A DNA stretch of 64,000 nucleotides, taken from assembly GCA_016214855.1 (NCBI GenBank), contig JACRMT010000007.1:102225-166224 (forward strand). The letters are read 5' to 3'. Every line of letters starts with the position of its first letter. The stretch's first letter is position 1. The translations under genes and the position numbers were made by a program. Of this stretch, positions 25,344 to 34,399 are shown one piece after another. The notes beneath the pieces are model-generated. The model saw only the letters and a program-made list of their open reading frames with translations. It was not told the DNA's origin and ran no database searches. The DNA is from Nitrospirota bacterium (GTDB taxonomy: Bacteria; Nitrospirota; Thermodesulfovibrionia; Thermodesulfovibrionales; UBA6898).

Positions 25344-26644
25344 TATTTTTTGTCCGAGCCTGCCATGTCAGCTTCGAACATGCCCCTGAGAATGTCATTA
25401 GCACAGAACTTTCCGCACATGGTGCAGGAATGCTCATCACCGTTGCCCCTCTTTGCCTTTATCTCGCGGGCCCGTTCGGGGTCTATCGCAAGGGAGAACT
25501 GCCTGTCCCACTGCATATTCCGCCTTGCCTTTGACATCTCTTTATCCTGATGCAGGTTCTTGTGCTTGATCATATCGCCGACATGGGCTGCAATCCTCGA
25601 TGCAATAACGCCTTCCCTGACATCTTCAGGAAACGGCAGACCGAGGTGTTCAGACGGTGTTACATAACAGATGAAGTCAGCTCCGAACGAAGAAGAGAGC
25701 GCAGCGCCTATAGCGGCAGTGATATGATCATAGCCCGGCGCAATGTCGGTCGTGATCGGGCCTAACATATAAAATGGCGACTCGCCGCTCATCTTCTTTT
25801 CCATAATGATATTCGCTTCGATCTCGTTGATAGGAATATGCCCCGGACCCTCGACCATGGTCTGGCAGCCCTGCTCCCTGCCGAGTTCCGCAAGCTCGCA
25901 GTTGATAAGCATCTCCTGTATCTGAACACGGTCAGAGGCGTCATGGATAGCACCTGCTCGGAAGCCGTTTCCGAGGCTCAGTACTGCGTCATATTTCTTC
26001 ATGATTGCTGCAACGCGGTCAAAGTGCTCGTACAGCGGATTTTCTTTGTTGTTGTGCTCCATCCAGGCAACCATGTATGAGCCGCCCTTTGAAACGAGCC
26101 CTCCATAGCGGTAATGCTGCTTCCTGAGCATTTCCACGGTCCTCTTGTTGATGCCGCAATGGATCGCCATGAACCCGACTCCTTCCTCGCACTGCTTTTC
26201 GATCATCTCAAAGAGCAGTTCTGCAGGCATATTTACGGCAGCGCCGTATTGTTCGATCGCAATGGCAAAGGCCTCGTACAGAGGGACGGTACCGACCGGA
26301 AGGCTGATCGCATCGAGGACCGATTTTCTGATCCTTTCAATGTCTCCCCCGACGCTCAGGTCCATCAGGGTATCGGCGCCATACTTTTCAGCGATCCTGG
26401 CCTTTTCGACCTCCATGGCAATGTCGGCGATCTCGGTGGACGAGCCGATCGAGGCATTCACCTTGGTGCGCAGTCCCTTGCCGATGCCAACGACCTTCTT
26501 TCTTCTGTTATTGTTTGATGGAATAACGATCTTTCCGCTGGCAACCCGCCTTCGAACAATTTCGATATCGAGTCCCTCACTTGCTGCAACTGTTTTGATC
26601 TCTTCCGTCACTTCACCCAGCGCTGCCCGTTCCAGTTGTGTCAT
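25343..26644 (-). CDS. bzaF: ThiC-family radical SAM enzyme, probable 5-hydroxybenzimidazole synthase (BzaF)
   Basis: A 433-residue ThiC homolog. ThiC itself converts aminoimidazole ribotide to the thiamine pyrimidine; the paralog BzaF converts the same substrate to 5-hydroxybenzimidazole for the B12 lower ligand. Here a cobalamin riboswitch, not a TPP riboswitch, lies upstream, and cobU-cobT-cobS follow with overlapping ends, so I favour BzaF. The C-terminal cluster motif is CTMCGKFC, spacing CX2CX3C, one residue shorter than CX2CX4C of E. coli-type ThiC. ATG 26644 was chosen for its AAGGAGG site and typical MTQLERA start. True ThiC remains the alternative. Confidence 0.72.
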   Translation of the reverse strand: MTQLERAALGEVTEEIKTVAASEGLDIEIVRRRVASGKIVIPSNNNRRKKVVGIGKGLRTKVNASIGSSTEIADIAMEVEKARIAEKYGADTLMDLSVGGDIERIRKSVLDAISLPVGTVPLYEAFAIAIEQYGAAVNMPAELLFEMIEKQCEEGVGFMAIHCGINKRTVEMLRKQHYRYGGLVSKGGSYMVAWMEHNNKENPLYEHFDRVAAIMKKYDAVLSLGNGFRAGAIHDASDRVQIQEMLINCELAELGREQGCQTMVEGPGHIPINEIEANIIMEKKMSGESPFYMLGPITTDIAPGYDHITAAIGAALSSSFGADFICYVTPSEHLGLPFPEDVREGVIASRIAAHVGDMIKHKNLHQDKEMSKARRNMQWDRQFSLAIDPERAREIKAKRGNGDEHSCTMCGKFCANDILRGMFEADMAGSDKK

Positions 26645-26685
26645 CTTTCTTTCCTCCTTGTTGATTTCATTTCCATTGCCCGAGG

Positions 26686-26725
26686 AAAAAAAAATCCCCA
26701 AGGCATACCATCAGCCCTGAGGATT
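26686..26725 (-). terminator. Riboswitch-controlled terminator upstream of bzaF
   Basis: On the minus strand AATCCTCAGGG pairs fully (with wobbles) to CCTTGGGGATT, followed by nine T residues. An upstream GAGGAT segment (near 26744-26749) can instead pair with ATCCTC, the 5' arm, giving an antiterminator. Confidence 0.8.
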
Positions 26726-26822
26726 GCACCCTGTTTCACTTCATCCTCGCCTTCCATCCGCGGGAAGACTAAAAACAATCAGCGTCATAGATTTGTGCCA
26801 GCATTCCATCTGAACACGCCTC

Positions 26823-26836
26823 ACTGATTACTGATA
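26823..26836. repeat. Two-unit heptamer repeat between aptamer and terminator
   Basis: ACTGATT and ACTGATA lie directly behind the riboswitch aptamer on the minus strand. Confidence 0.4.
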
Positions 26837-26845
26837 CTGTCATGT

Positions 26846-27000
26846 CCAGGCAGGTCTTCTGACTTCCGGTTCATCCTACTTGCTGGCCTTCCCGGAGTTT
26901 CCTCCAGTGGCCCTATCAGCGTTCGTACCGGTTACAGCGGCGGGACCGTTCCCGAATTGAATCTCTTCTCACGGGATTCCCTATTATGCCTCGCGGCACC
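26846..27000 (-). promoter_or_regulatory. Cobalamin riboswitch aptamer upstream of bzaF-cobU-cobT
   Basis: Minus-strand RNA shows the cobalamin-element core: AGGGAAT, then GGTCCCGCCGCTGTAA, a GCCACTG segment, CGGGAAGGC and finally AAGTCAGAAGACCTGCC. The aptamer follows a promoter and precedes a terminator, so high B12 should stop transcription of the lower-ligand and nucleotide-loop genes and probably the rest of the cob operon. Confidence 0.95.
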
Positions 27001-27016
27001 TGAATGACTATTCTTT

Positions 27017-27044
27017 TTTATACCGAATGCATACAAATATGCAA
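27017..27044 (-). promoter_or_regulatory. Candidate promoter for the bzaF-cob transcription unit
   Basis: On the minus strand TTGCAT and TATAAA are separated by 16 bases, and the aptamer begins about 10-15 bases downstream of the -10 box. It lies in the spacer behind the upstream radical SAM gene. Confidence 0.45.
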
Positions 27045-27060
27045 GCTCTATTTGTATTTA

Positions 27061-28572
27061 TCAGTTTACATTGGAATTGGACATGCTTCTTTCTATCTCT
27101 GTATCAGCTTTCTGTACCTGACGTGCGATACGTTCCCTGCTGATCAATTCCCCTGCCTCAAGCGCAGACAGATTTTTCTCGAACAGGTCCACGAGGACCC
27201 GGTTAATTTCCGCATATCGTCTCTGCATGCCCGGCGGCTCGATAAGCGTACCGCTCCATATACCGTCCATGCGGCTGAAGAGGATATTGGTAACCTGCCG
27301 CATGAAATCTGCAAGTATGGCAGCCCCGGGATTTTTCAGTTGTGCACTGCCCTCATACGATGAACCTGCGGATTCAAGACGACCTTCCTGCTTCAATGCA
27401 TGGAAGGCCTGCGTCCCTTCAAGAACAATCTGGTGGTGATACAGCACATTTGCCGTTACAGAAAGATTTTTCAGCAGGTCGTTCCTCTTCAGAAATTCAA
27501 AATTAGTGCGGATGTCCTCCAGAGACGAGTCAGGCTCGAACATGATGAAACCGACATTCGGTTCTATCCCGTGTTTTCTGAGGATGCGAAGGGCCTGTTC
27601 ATTCTGGGCAACGGTCGTCATCTTGTTCATTCTCCTGAGCGACTCATCCCGTCCGCTCTCCAACCCGATCAGGATATGGCGAAGACCTGCGTCAACAAGG
27701 GCGGCTATTGTCTTATCGTGAATGTCATTGACCCTGCCTTCGATGCCAAAGGCAATATTCATGGGTTTCAGAAGCGCAGCGATCCGGAGGGCTCTTTCCT
27801 GCCCTGTCTGCCCCGGTCCGAAGAAGTTCGGATCAGTAAAATAGAACTCCTTCTTCCCCCGTTCTTGCATGATGACCGAAATCTCTGCTGCGATATTTTC
27901 CGGGCTGCGTCCGCGCCAGGGAACCCCCTGACCGTAATAGCCGTTGATATAGCAAAATGTACATCTGCCGTAACAACCGCGGCTGCCGAGGATATTTACC
28001 TCGGAAAGGCGATACAGGGCCTCTGTACGCATCGGAAAAGGAATGGAGTCAAGGTCAGTGATCGGTTGTTGTTTTCTGCTGCTGCTCTTGCATAAACCAG
28101 GTCTATCCACTATCCCGGGCAGTTCATAAACAGATCGACCTGCGGATACTGCTCCGGCAAGCGACACAAACGGCGCCTCAGCCTCTCCGATGATGACTGC
28201 GTCAACAGCCGCGCAATGTTTCATAATGTCGGCAGCAGATATGGTTGCATAAAAACCATATGCGGTAATTGTTAACGCAGGCATCTTCTGTTTGACACGG
28301 GCAAGAAAAGCGAACAGGGCGAGGTCCTGTTTCCAGTGGTAGACCATATGCACACCGAGGATATCCGGGGCAAACGAGGTGATCCTGGCTTCAATCTCCT
28401 CATACCCGAGTTTGTCCAGATACCCTTCGATTATCCTGACATCGTGGCCGCACTGTTCCAACATACCCGCAGCATAGCCGCTGATGAGACAGGATGAGAG
28501 AGGCGTATTGGCAATATCATTGCAGCGGTCCGGCGTGATGCTCCGGGGATGCTCCAGCAGGAGTACTTTCAT
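27061..28572 (-). CDS. bzaE: B12-binding radical SAM protein, candidate BzaE
   Basis: A 503-residue protein with an N-terminal cobalamin-binding Rossmann domain (about 1-150) and a radical SAM barrel whose cluster motif is CYGRCTFC (CX3CX2C) near residue 202. It is the third of three consecutive genes, after an O-methyltransferase-like gene and another B12-binding radical SAM gene. They lie next to a ThiC paralog, cobU and cobT. In Eubacterium limosum bzaC-D-E encode the steps from hydroxybenzimidazole to dimethylbenzimidazole. The BzaE label rests on this order; other class B radical SAM methylases look alike. Confidence 0.55.
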   Translation of the reverse strand: MKVLLLEHPRSITPDRCNDIANTPLSSCLISGYAAGMLEQCGHDVRIIEGYLDKLGYEEIEARITSFAPDILGVHMVYHWKQDLALFAFLARVKQKMPALTITAYGFYATISAADIMKHCAAVDAVIIGEAEAPFVSLAGAVSAGRSVYELPGIVDRPGLCKSSSRKQQPITDLDSIPFPMRTEALYRLSEVNILGSRGCYGRCTFCYINGYYGQGVPWRGRSPENIAAEISVIMQERGKKEFYFTDPNFFGPGQTGQERALRIAALLKPMNIAFGIEGRVNDIHDKTIAALVDAGLRHILIGLESGRDESLRRMNKMTTVAQNEQALRILRKHGIEPNVGFIMFEPDSSLEDIRTNFEFLKRNDLLKNLSVTANVLYHHQIVLEGTQAFHALKQEGRLESAGSSYEGSAQLKNPGAAILADFMRQVTNILFSRMDGIWSGTLIEPPGMQRRYAEINRVLVDLFEKNLSALEAGELISRERIARQVQKADTEIERSMSNSNVN

Positions 28573-29901
28573 CTATTTTCCCCCATGCCACATAAGGATG
28601 TTTCTGCGAAGATGCAGGGCCTCAAGACGGTATCTGAAAGAGTCGAACGGTTTGGGATTATGATAGGTCGGATAGAGGAGATCTGTCTCGGGCCCTATTA
28701 CTCCGGTTTCCCGTGCCAGCCTCTCGATCGGCGTTCCCGGAAGAATGCGTATGTTATTAAGCACAATAGTACCGAGATTTCTTTTCCTGCCATGGATATC
28801 ATAAAGCTTCTCGATTGTGTGCAGTCCTTTGTCGCAGGTTTTTTCTGTCTCTCCCGGCACATTGACCATAAAATGATATACGCTGATTATATCCGTCTCT
28901 GACGCTATTGCTGCGGCCTTCAGAATGTCCTGCTCGCTGAGCCTCTTGTCCAGAAGGTCAAGGGACTCCTGACAGAGGCCGTCAGGGGAGAAGGAAAAAC
29001 ACTCGCATCCGGCTCTTTCATAGAGGATCGCATTTTCGTGACTGAAATGATCCTCTCTCATGAATCCGTCCCACTTGATTCTGAGATGCCTTTTCAGGAT
29101 CTCGTCGCAGATATCGTTAAGATGATTTTCAGGAAAGTTCACGATCGGATCGGTAAAATGGAATCGTTCTATCCCGTATTCCTTATGCAACTGCTCTATT
29201 TCGTCCACGACCGCACGGGGCGAGCGGCAGCGGATGTGGCTTCCCTGGAGCTTTGGATAGACGCAGTACGCACAGTGAAAGGGACATCCGCGCTTTGTCT
29301 CAATGCCGATGGCAGGCACATAGCTGTTTATCTCCGCATAGAGAGACGGATCGAGCAGCGCCCGGTCCGGCGGCAGATAACAGGCCATATCGAGTTTCTG
29401 CAACGGCGGCGTGAGCTGAATCCGGCCATTACTCCTGAGACAGAGACCCGGCAGAGAACGAGGTCTGTCCAGGGAGGAGATCAGAAGGGGTAATGTGTCC
29501 TCAGCCTCTCCCACGATACCATAATGAATTTCCGGTACCTCAGCCATAAGCCGTTCCGGGAAAAGCGAAAATCCCGTGCCGCCTGCAATGATCCTCGCCT
29601 CAGGCAAAAGAGAAGCGACCATCTTTGCCGTAACGAGAAAAGGAGGTATAAGGGAACTTGTTTTATTGCCGAGCGGATCAATGTTTCTCAATGACAGCCC
29701 TACGATGTCGGGTCTGAAATCCGTTAGCCTGGCCCTGACTGCGCCATAAGGGTCTGCCTCCATATTCATATCAAAGATGCTCACTTCATAGCCTGCCCGC
29801 TTAAGTCCTCCGGCAAGAGTCACGATGCCGATGGGATAAACTCTTTCCTGTGTTATCCCCTCGACAGAGAGCGTCTGAATTAAAAGTACGCGCATGATCA
29901 T
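28573..29901 (-). CDS. bzaD: B12-binding radical SAM protein, candidate BzaD
   Basis: A 442-residue protein with a cobalamin-binding N-domain (VYPIGIVTLAGGLKRAGYEV and DIVGLSLRN) and a radical SAM domain with CPFHCAYC (CX3CX2C) near residue 205. It directly abuts the next radical SAM gene and follows the methyltransferase-DUF2284 gene without a gap. By position it matches BzaD, proposed to methylate C6 of 5-methoxybenzimidazole. Which of the two radical SAM proteins does which step cannot be decided from sequence. A start two codons downstream (MRVLLIQ) is equally plausible. Confidence 0.55.
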   Translation of the reverse strand: MIMRVLLIQTLSVEGITQERVYPIGIVTLAGGLKRAGYEVSIFDMNMEADPYGAVRARLTDFRPDIVGLSLRNIDPLGNKTSSLIPPFLVTAKMVASLLPEARIIAGGTGFSLFPERLMAEVPEIHYGIVGEAEDTLPLLISSLDRPRSLPGLCLRSNGRIQLTPPLQKLDMACYLPPDRALLDPSLYAEINSYVPAIGIETKRGCPFHCAYCVYPKLQGSHIRCRSPRAVVDEIEQLHKEYGIERFHFTDPIVNFPENHLNDICDEILKRHLRIKWDGFMREDHFSHENAILYERAGCECFSFSPDGLCQESLDLLDKRLSEQDILKAAAIASETDIISVYHFMVNVPGETEKTCDKGLHTIEKLYDIHGRKRNLGTIVLNNIRILPGTPIERLARETGVIGPETDLLYPTYHNPKPFDSFRYRLEALHLRRNILMWHGGK

Positions 29902-31487
29902 CAGTCCAGAAGAATGAGGCCAAAGTATTTTATGTAATCAGTCCTGCTCGTCAGCGTCCTCACCTTTGCCCCTGCACGCCTTGCGGTTTCAAATACATCT
30001 ATCCCGGCCCCCTCCATTGATGGTCTTGCATGGTCAGTTTTCCTGCAGTTGCCGTCAGACGCGCATATAGCACAGAGGGAGCAGGGGCCGGCCCAAAAAG
30101 AGAATGCCTTGTGATATCCGCCTAAAAAAGCCTCGCGCTCAGCTTCCAGAACCCTCTTCTGGAAATCTCTTGCAGGCGGTTCACCTTCTACAAGGACTGC
30201 CGTGTGATAGCTCGTTATCATTGCGCCGGTCTTTTCAGGGGAGAGGCTGTTTGGCGGGCAGTTCGGACTGCCATAGCGCTTGCATCCGAATCTGCACTTT
30301 ATGTCAGTCCAGTTGGTCATGCAGATGTCTTTTGCATTTATTCGGTACGCCTTTCTGAATCCAAGGGTCTGCATCTTTGCCATGAAGCGATCTATAGGGT
30401 CAATCTGCAATAGTCCAAGAGTTGTTTCGTTCCTCGATGCAATGATAAGGGCGGTATCAGTCTCCAACGGCAGAAGGGCTGTCTGCGCAAAACCGAGTCG
30501 CTGCAGTTCATCCTGAATCAGGCTGGAGGAAAAGACTCTGCCGTTAAAAGTATTGATCAGCATGTTCAGATCGGTAAGCGCTGCCTTCTCCGGATAATGC
30601 TCGGGGAAAAAATCATGGATCAGCAGGATGCCGTTTTTTTTGAGGGCATCCGCAGCTGTCGACAGAATATGCGGCAGTTCTTTTTCCGAATAGGCATGAA
30701 GGATATTCGACAGCACCACGAAATCGAACCCCTTTTTTCTTACCGGCCATATCTCCAGTATGTTCCCTGCGAGGTATCGGATCCTGCCGCCGTATTCTTT
30801 ATCCTGTAATAGTTTCCTGGTATGGTTCAGAATCTCAGGCAGGTCAAGGAGCGTTGCCTTCAGTTCCGGATTCTGCCTGAGAAACGCTGCAGCAATTGCG
30901 CCTGAGCCTGCACCTACATCCAGGAGATTACCGGTCAGCGGCATGCCGCTGAAAAATCCGATGATCTGATGCGCCTTTGTCCTGGCAATGCAGTCCATGG
31001 CACGGACGTAGTTTTTTATGCGGTCAGACAGTTCAGACGAGTCATTCTGGTAATTGACCCTTCCGCCTGTTTTCAGACAGTCTCCCAGCCCCTTCCAGTA
31101 TGTCTGGAGATATTTCCTCCAGAGGATTGAGTCGCCCTGATAATCCCTTACGCCACGCACCAGATAGTGCTGCGCAAGGCTGGTGTTGTAATAACGTCCC
31201 TTGTGGCTCGTGATCAGTTTCATGGCCAGGAGGGCATCGAGGAAGCGGCTTAGTGCAGCGGGAGAAGCACGCATCTCCTTTGCCAGATTCTTAAGTGTAG
31301 AGCCCTGCGGTTCGAGAAGCGAAAATATATCCATCTCGACTGCGGTGAACAAGATCTCCGAAAACCAGTACCCGGTGGCGAGATCTTCAAGATACTGTGA
31401 GCTTGAACTCTGGGCGTCGTGTTCAAGGTACGGCAGCGTCTTGACCTTGCCATTACCGATATATCCAGGACGAAATCCCGTGCGCAT
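29901..31487 (-). CDS. bzaC: O-methyltransferase fused to a DUF2284 metal-binding domain, candidate BzaC
   Basis: Residues about 30-350 form a SAM-dependent O-methyltransferase of the hydroxyindole/plant type: a winged-helix dimerisation region, then LLDVGAGSGAIAAAFL near residue 190, and LIHDFF. Residues about 370-528 are a DUF2284 domain with cysteine clusters (CRFGCKRYGSPNCPP and CSLCAICASDGNC). The methyltransferase half fits BzaC, which methylates 5-hydroxybenzimidazole; the DUF2284 part could hold a metal cluster or interact with corrinoid enzymes. A free-standing DUF2284 gene lies at 49669. The gene adjoins candidate bzaD and bzaE. BzaC identity is inferred from context. Confidence 0.6.
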   Translation of the reverse strand: MRTGFRPGYIGNGKVKTLPYLEHDAQSSSSQYLEDLATGYWFSEILFTAVEMDIFSLLEPQGSTLKNLAKEMRASPAALSRFLDALLAMKLITSHKGRYYNTSLAQHYLVRGVRDYQGDSILWRKYLQTYWKGLGDCLKTGGRVNYQNDSSELSDRIKNYVRAMDCIARTKAHQIIGFFSGMPLTGNLLDVGAGSGAIAAAFLRQNPELKATLLDLPEILNHTRKLLQDKEYGGRIRYLAGNILEIWPVRKKGFDFVVLSNILHAYSEKELPHILSTAADALKKNGILLIHDFFPEHYPEKAALTDLNMLINTFNGRVFSSSLIQDELQRLGFAQTALLPLETDTALIIASRNETTLGLLQIDPIDRFMAKMQTLGFRKAYRINAKDICMTNWTDIKCRFGCKRYGSPNCPPNSLSPEKTGAMITSYHTAVLVEGEPPARDFQKRVLEAEREAFLGGYHKAFSFWAGPCSLCAICASDGNCRKTDHARPSMEGAGIDVFETARRAGAKVRTLTSRTDYIKYFGLILLD

Positions 31488-31556
31488 AACTCAGTCTCCT
31501 TTTACTTCTCGCCCCACCAACAATAACGCGGCAAGCCGAGAGCTTTATGAGAATAT

Positions 31557-32315
31557 TCATTCAGTTTTTTGAATCAACTGGTAGGTAATGGGCACGGCAA
31601 TGAGGCCATTCCTGTACGCAAACGGTGAAGCCTTTAATACGGTCTCCCGCGCAGCGCTGTCGAGTATCTGATAGCCTGATCCCTTTATGATCCTGATGTC
31701 CTTCGGTATGCCGGCAGTATTGATCAGAAATTCAACGTGCACGGTACCTTCCATGCCCCTCTTTCTTGCTATATAGGGATAGACGAGATTGGCCTGCAGG
31801 GCATCCCGGATCCTCTGCCTCACTGAGATATCGGTTCCTGTGTCAGTTCCCTGTCCTTTCTGCGCTCGTGACGCCAAGGCAGCGCCTGCCTCTCCGCTGC
31901 TGCTCCGGGAAGTCTGATTGCCAACAGAAGAGGGGCTGCTTCCCCCGGCGCGTGAGGAATTACTCTGCTCCCCGATTCCTGCCCCTGCCGGGCCGGAATC
32001 TCTGTCAGTATCTGACTGATGCTGCACAGGAGCCAAAGGCTCCGGGTCCTGCCTGGAGACGACCGGCTGAGCTGCGGACAATGCTGCCACTGCCTTCAGG
32101 GCAGTCTTTGGCGCCGGTACGGCCCGCATGCCCTGCATCGCGCCGGCTGAGGCTGTCTGCTTACCGGCAGAACTGCTTTCTTGTTCATCAAAAAGTGAAA
32201 TGGTGATCTGGCTTGCCTTCCTGATCTCGCTGCTGCCTCCGATGAGCAGGGCAGCAGCGAGCAGGACGGAATGGGCCATCACCGACGAGATGATATCATG
32301 CCTGATACCGGCCAT
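31557..32315 (-). CDS. TonB-like energy-transducing protein
   Basis: A 252-residue protein with one N-terminal membrane segment (about residues 9-26), a long low-complexity periplasmic linker rich in Ser, Gly, Ala and Gln, and a C-terminal TonB domain (YPYIARKRGMEGTVHVEFLI...). TonB spans the periplasm and powers outer-membrane receptors. Three bases separate it from the BtuB-like receptor, so it is probably dedicated to B12 uptake. ExbB and ExbD are not in the window. The linker is Ser-rich rather than the usual Pro/Lys-rich. Confidence 0.85.
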   Translation of the reverse strand: MAGIRHDIISSVMAHSVLLAAALLIGGSSEIRKASQITISLFDEQESSSAGKQTASAGAMQGMRAVPAPKTALKAVAALSAAQPVVSRQDPEPLAPVQHQSDTDRDSGPAGAGIGEQSNSSRAGGSSPSSVGNQTSRSSSGEAGAALASRAQKGQGTDTGTDISVRQRIRDALQANLVYPYIARKRGMEGTVHVEFLINTAGIPKDIRIIKGSGYQILDSAARETVLKASPFAYRNGLIAVPITYQLIQKTE

Positions 32316-32317
32316 GA

Positions 32318-34279
32318 TCAGAAAACGACTCTTACCCCGCCATAGAAATTGCGCTCAGGCGCTGGATAGAAGTTCTTGTTTCCCCCGAATCCGACAATTG
32401 AATACTCGGAATATTTTTCACCGAACAGATTGTTCACGCCAAGGTAAGCAGTCACGTTCTTTCTGGTATACGACAGTTTCGTATTGACTGTAACATACGA
32501 TTCTGCCTTGTCAAAAAGGTTCTCAACATCGTTGTCCATATATTTCCTGCCGACCCAGTTGGCATTGACCGCCCAGAGGAGGGACTTCAAAAATCGGTAA
32601 TCAGCGCCAATGCTTGCGCTATAGCGCGGAACCAGCTGGATGTGATTTCCCTCGTACGGACCAGACCTGAACTTTGCATCTGTATAGGTCAGGTTGCCGA
32701 ACAGTGATACGTTCTCTATGACCGCAGCGGTCAGTCCTGCCTCTGCTCCGTGATGACGGGTCTTGTCGAGATTTTCATTTGCACCGAATCCAAAGGGACC
32801 GCCTGTCGGGTTAAAGTAGATCTCGTCCTTAACATCCATAGCATAAACGGTTAATCTGCCCTGAAGGCGCTTTCCGAAGGAATGCACCACGCCTGCCTCG
32901 TAGGTATCAGATTTTTCGGATGTAAGGGTCGTGATGGTACCGGTAAAATCAAAGATCTCATCAGTGGTCGGCAACCGGTATCCCTTGGCATAATTAACGA
33001 ACAGTTTTGATCCCTTGGCATAATTATAGGTGAGGCCTGCCTTGAAGGCATTTTCAGTGAACTTTTGCCGGTCAGAGACGGTTGTAAATCCGGCCACGGT
33101 ATCATTGAACTTTGTATCGGAATATCGATAGCCGAGACTGACGGTCCATTTGTCATTGACAAAGAATTCATCCTGAATATAGAGCCCAGTCTCTTTCTTG
33201 TCTATGTCTGAAAAGGTCGTAGATCCGGAGAATGTCGTCTTATTGCTGACCGACGAATCATAAAAGTCTACACCGGTAACAAGCAGATTTCTGTACGCGC
33301 CGATCTTGCCGTCAGCAGTCAGTTTGATCCGCAGCCCTGACGTACCCGTATCCCTTATCGTATTGAAAGACGATCCGAAGAAGATAAGATCAGAATTGAA
33401 TTTCCTGTTGTTGTAGCTGTATCCAACTTCAAGTTCGCCCCAAGTGCCGAGCACGATTGCTGCTTTTACATCAACATAGCGCTGATTAAAATCGACGCGG
33501 TCCCCAGGCGTTGTAGACTGTCTTCTGTCACGCTCCACCTCCTGCGCGGTGAGGCCGCCCGGAAGACCCTGGTCATCATCGTGAAATCCCGCAGCAATAT
33601 CGGCCCTGAGATAATCATTGACCTTGATGTTCAGTTTCGTGCTCATATCAAAGGCATTGAATTCGCTGTTATCCCGGTACCCCTGGGTCTTGCGGTGCTT
33701 GAGAAAAAAGAAATAGCCTATCGACTCATTGCCGCCGCTCAAAGTTGCGTGCTCGGAATAACCGCTATAACTTTCGGCCCTGGCATCAAGGACCAGATCC
33801 GGTTTTTTCAGGTAGCCTTTTTTGGTGATGATATTAATAGCGCCGGCCATGGCATTGTCACCATAGAGAACGCTTTCACTCCCTCTGACGATCTCGATAC
33901 GTTCAACGTTCTCGAGCGGGATCGTGTTCCAGTCCACGCCGCTTAAATCGATCTCGTTCAGTTTTCTGCCGTCGATCATGATGACCGTATTGAGACCGCG
34001 CGCAAAACCCCTCATATCGACCGTGGATTTTGTGCCTGTGCCGAAAAGATCCCTGATAATAAGTCCTTCCTCATTCCTGAGCAGGTCCTGGACTGTTACG
34101 GCAGTTGATTTTTTGATCTCATCCTGCGTGATGACCGTAACATTCGATGATATTTTTGAGATGTCCTCTTCTGCTCTTGTTGCTGTTATAACGACTTCGT
34201 CAACGGATAGTGTTCTCTCATCTGCCCATGCCGGCAGCGAGGATGCAAGCATGATTATTACCGATAGGATCTTCTTCAT
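32318..34279 (-). CDS. btuB: TonB-dependent outer-membrane receptor, BtuB-like
   Basis: A 653-residue TonB-dependent receptor with a signal peptide ending near AWADE, a TonB-box-like SVDEVVITATR, a plug domain (about 40-150, with VERIEIVRGSESVLYGDNAMAGAINIITKK) and a C-terminal beta barrel ending in aromatic residues (YGGVRVVF). I chose ATG 34279, nine bases after AAGGAG; the ATG three codons upstream is too close to that site. Its place among btuD, tonB and bza/cob genes points to cobalamin or corrinoid uptake. A different TonB ligand cannot be excluded. Confidence 0.85.
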   Translation of the reverse strand: MKKILSVIIMLASSLPAWADERTLSVDEVVITATRAEEDISKISSNVTVITQDEIKKSTAVTVQDLLRNEEGLIIRDLFGTGTKSTVDMRGFARGLNTVIMIDGRKLNEIDLSGVDWNTIPLENVERIEIVRGSESVLYGDNAMAGAINIITKKGYLKKPDLVLDARAESYSGYSEHATLSGGNESIGYFFFLKHRKTQGYRDNSEFNAFDMSTKLNIKVNDYLRADIAAGFHDDDQGLPGGLTAQEVERDRRQSTTPGDRVDFNQRYVDVKAAIVLGTWGELEVGYSYNNRKFNSDLIFFGSSFNTIRDTGTSGLRIKLTADGKIGAYRNLLVTGVDFYDSSVSNKTTFSGSTTFSDIDKKETGLYIQDEFFVNDKWTVSLGYRYSDTKFNDTVAGFTTVSDRQKFTENAFKAGLTYNYAKGSKLFVNYAKGYRLPTTDEIFDFTGTITTLTSEKSDTYEAGVVHSFGKRLQGRLTVYAMDVKDEIYFNPTGGPFGFGANENLDKTRHHGAEAGLTAAVIENVSLFGNLTYTDAKFRSGPYEGNHIQLVPRYSASIGADYRFLKSLLWAVNANWVGRKYMDNDVENLFDKAESYVTVNTKLSYTRKNVTAYLGVNNLFGEKYSEYSIVGFGGNKNFYPAPERNFYGGVRVVF

Positions 34280-34399
34280 GTATATCATCTCCTTTATTTA
34301 TCTTGGATTCCGGTTAAACTGCTCTGCTTCTGATGACAGCTCGCATTATCCTCCTTCACGTCTCATCTGCTACCTCCTCGTCCCACGAAGGGTTTTTTG

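Noticed and set aside
25343..26644. ThiC paralog as a plain thiamine gene
   Set aside because: The leader is a cobalamin riboswitch and the neighbours are cobalamin genes, with no thiamine gene near; kept only as an alternative.
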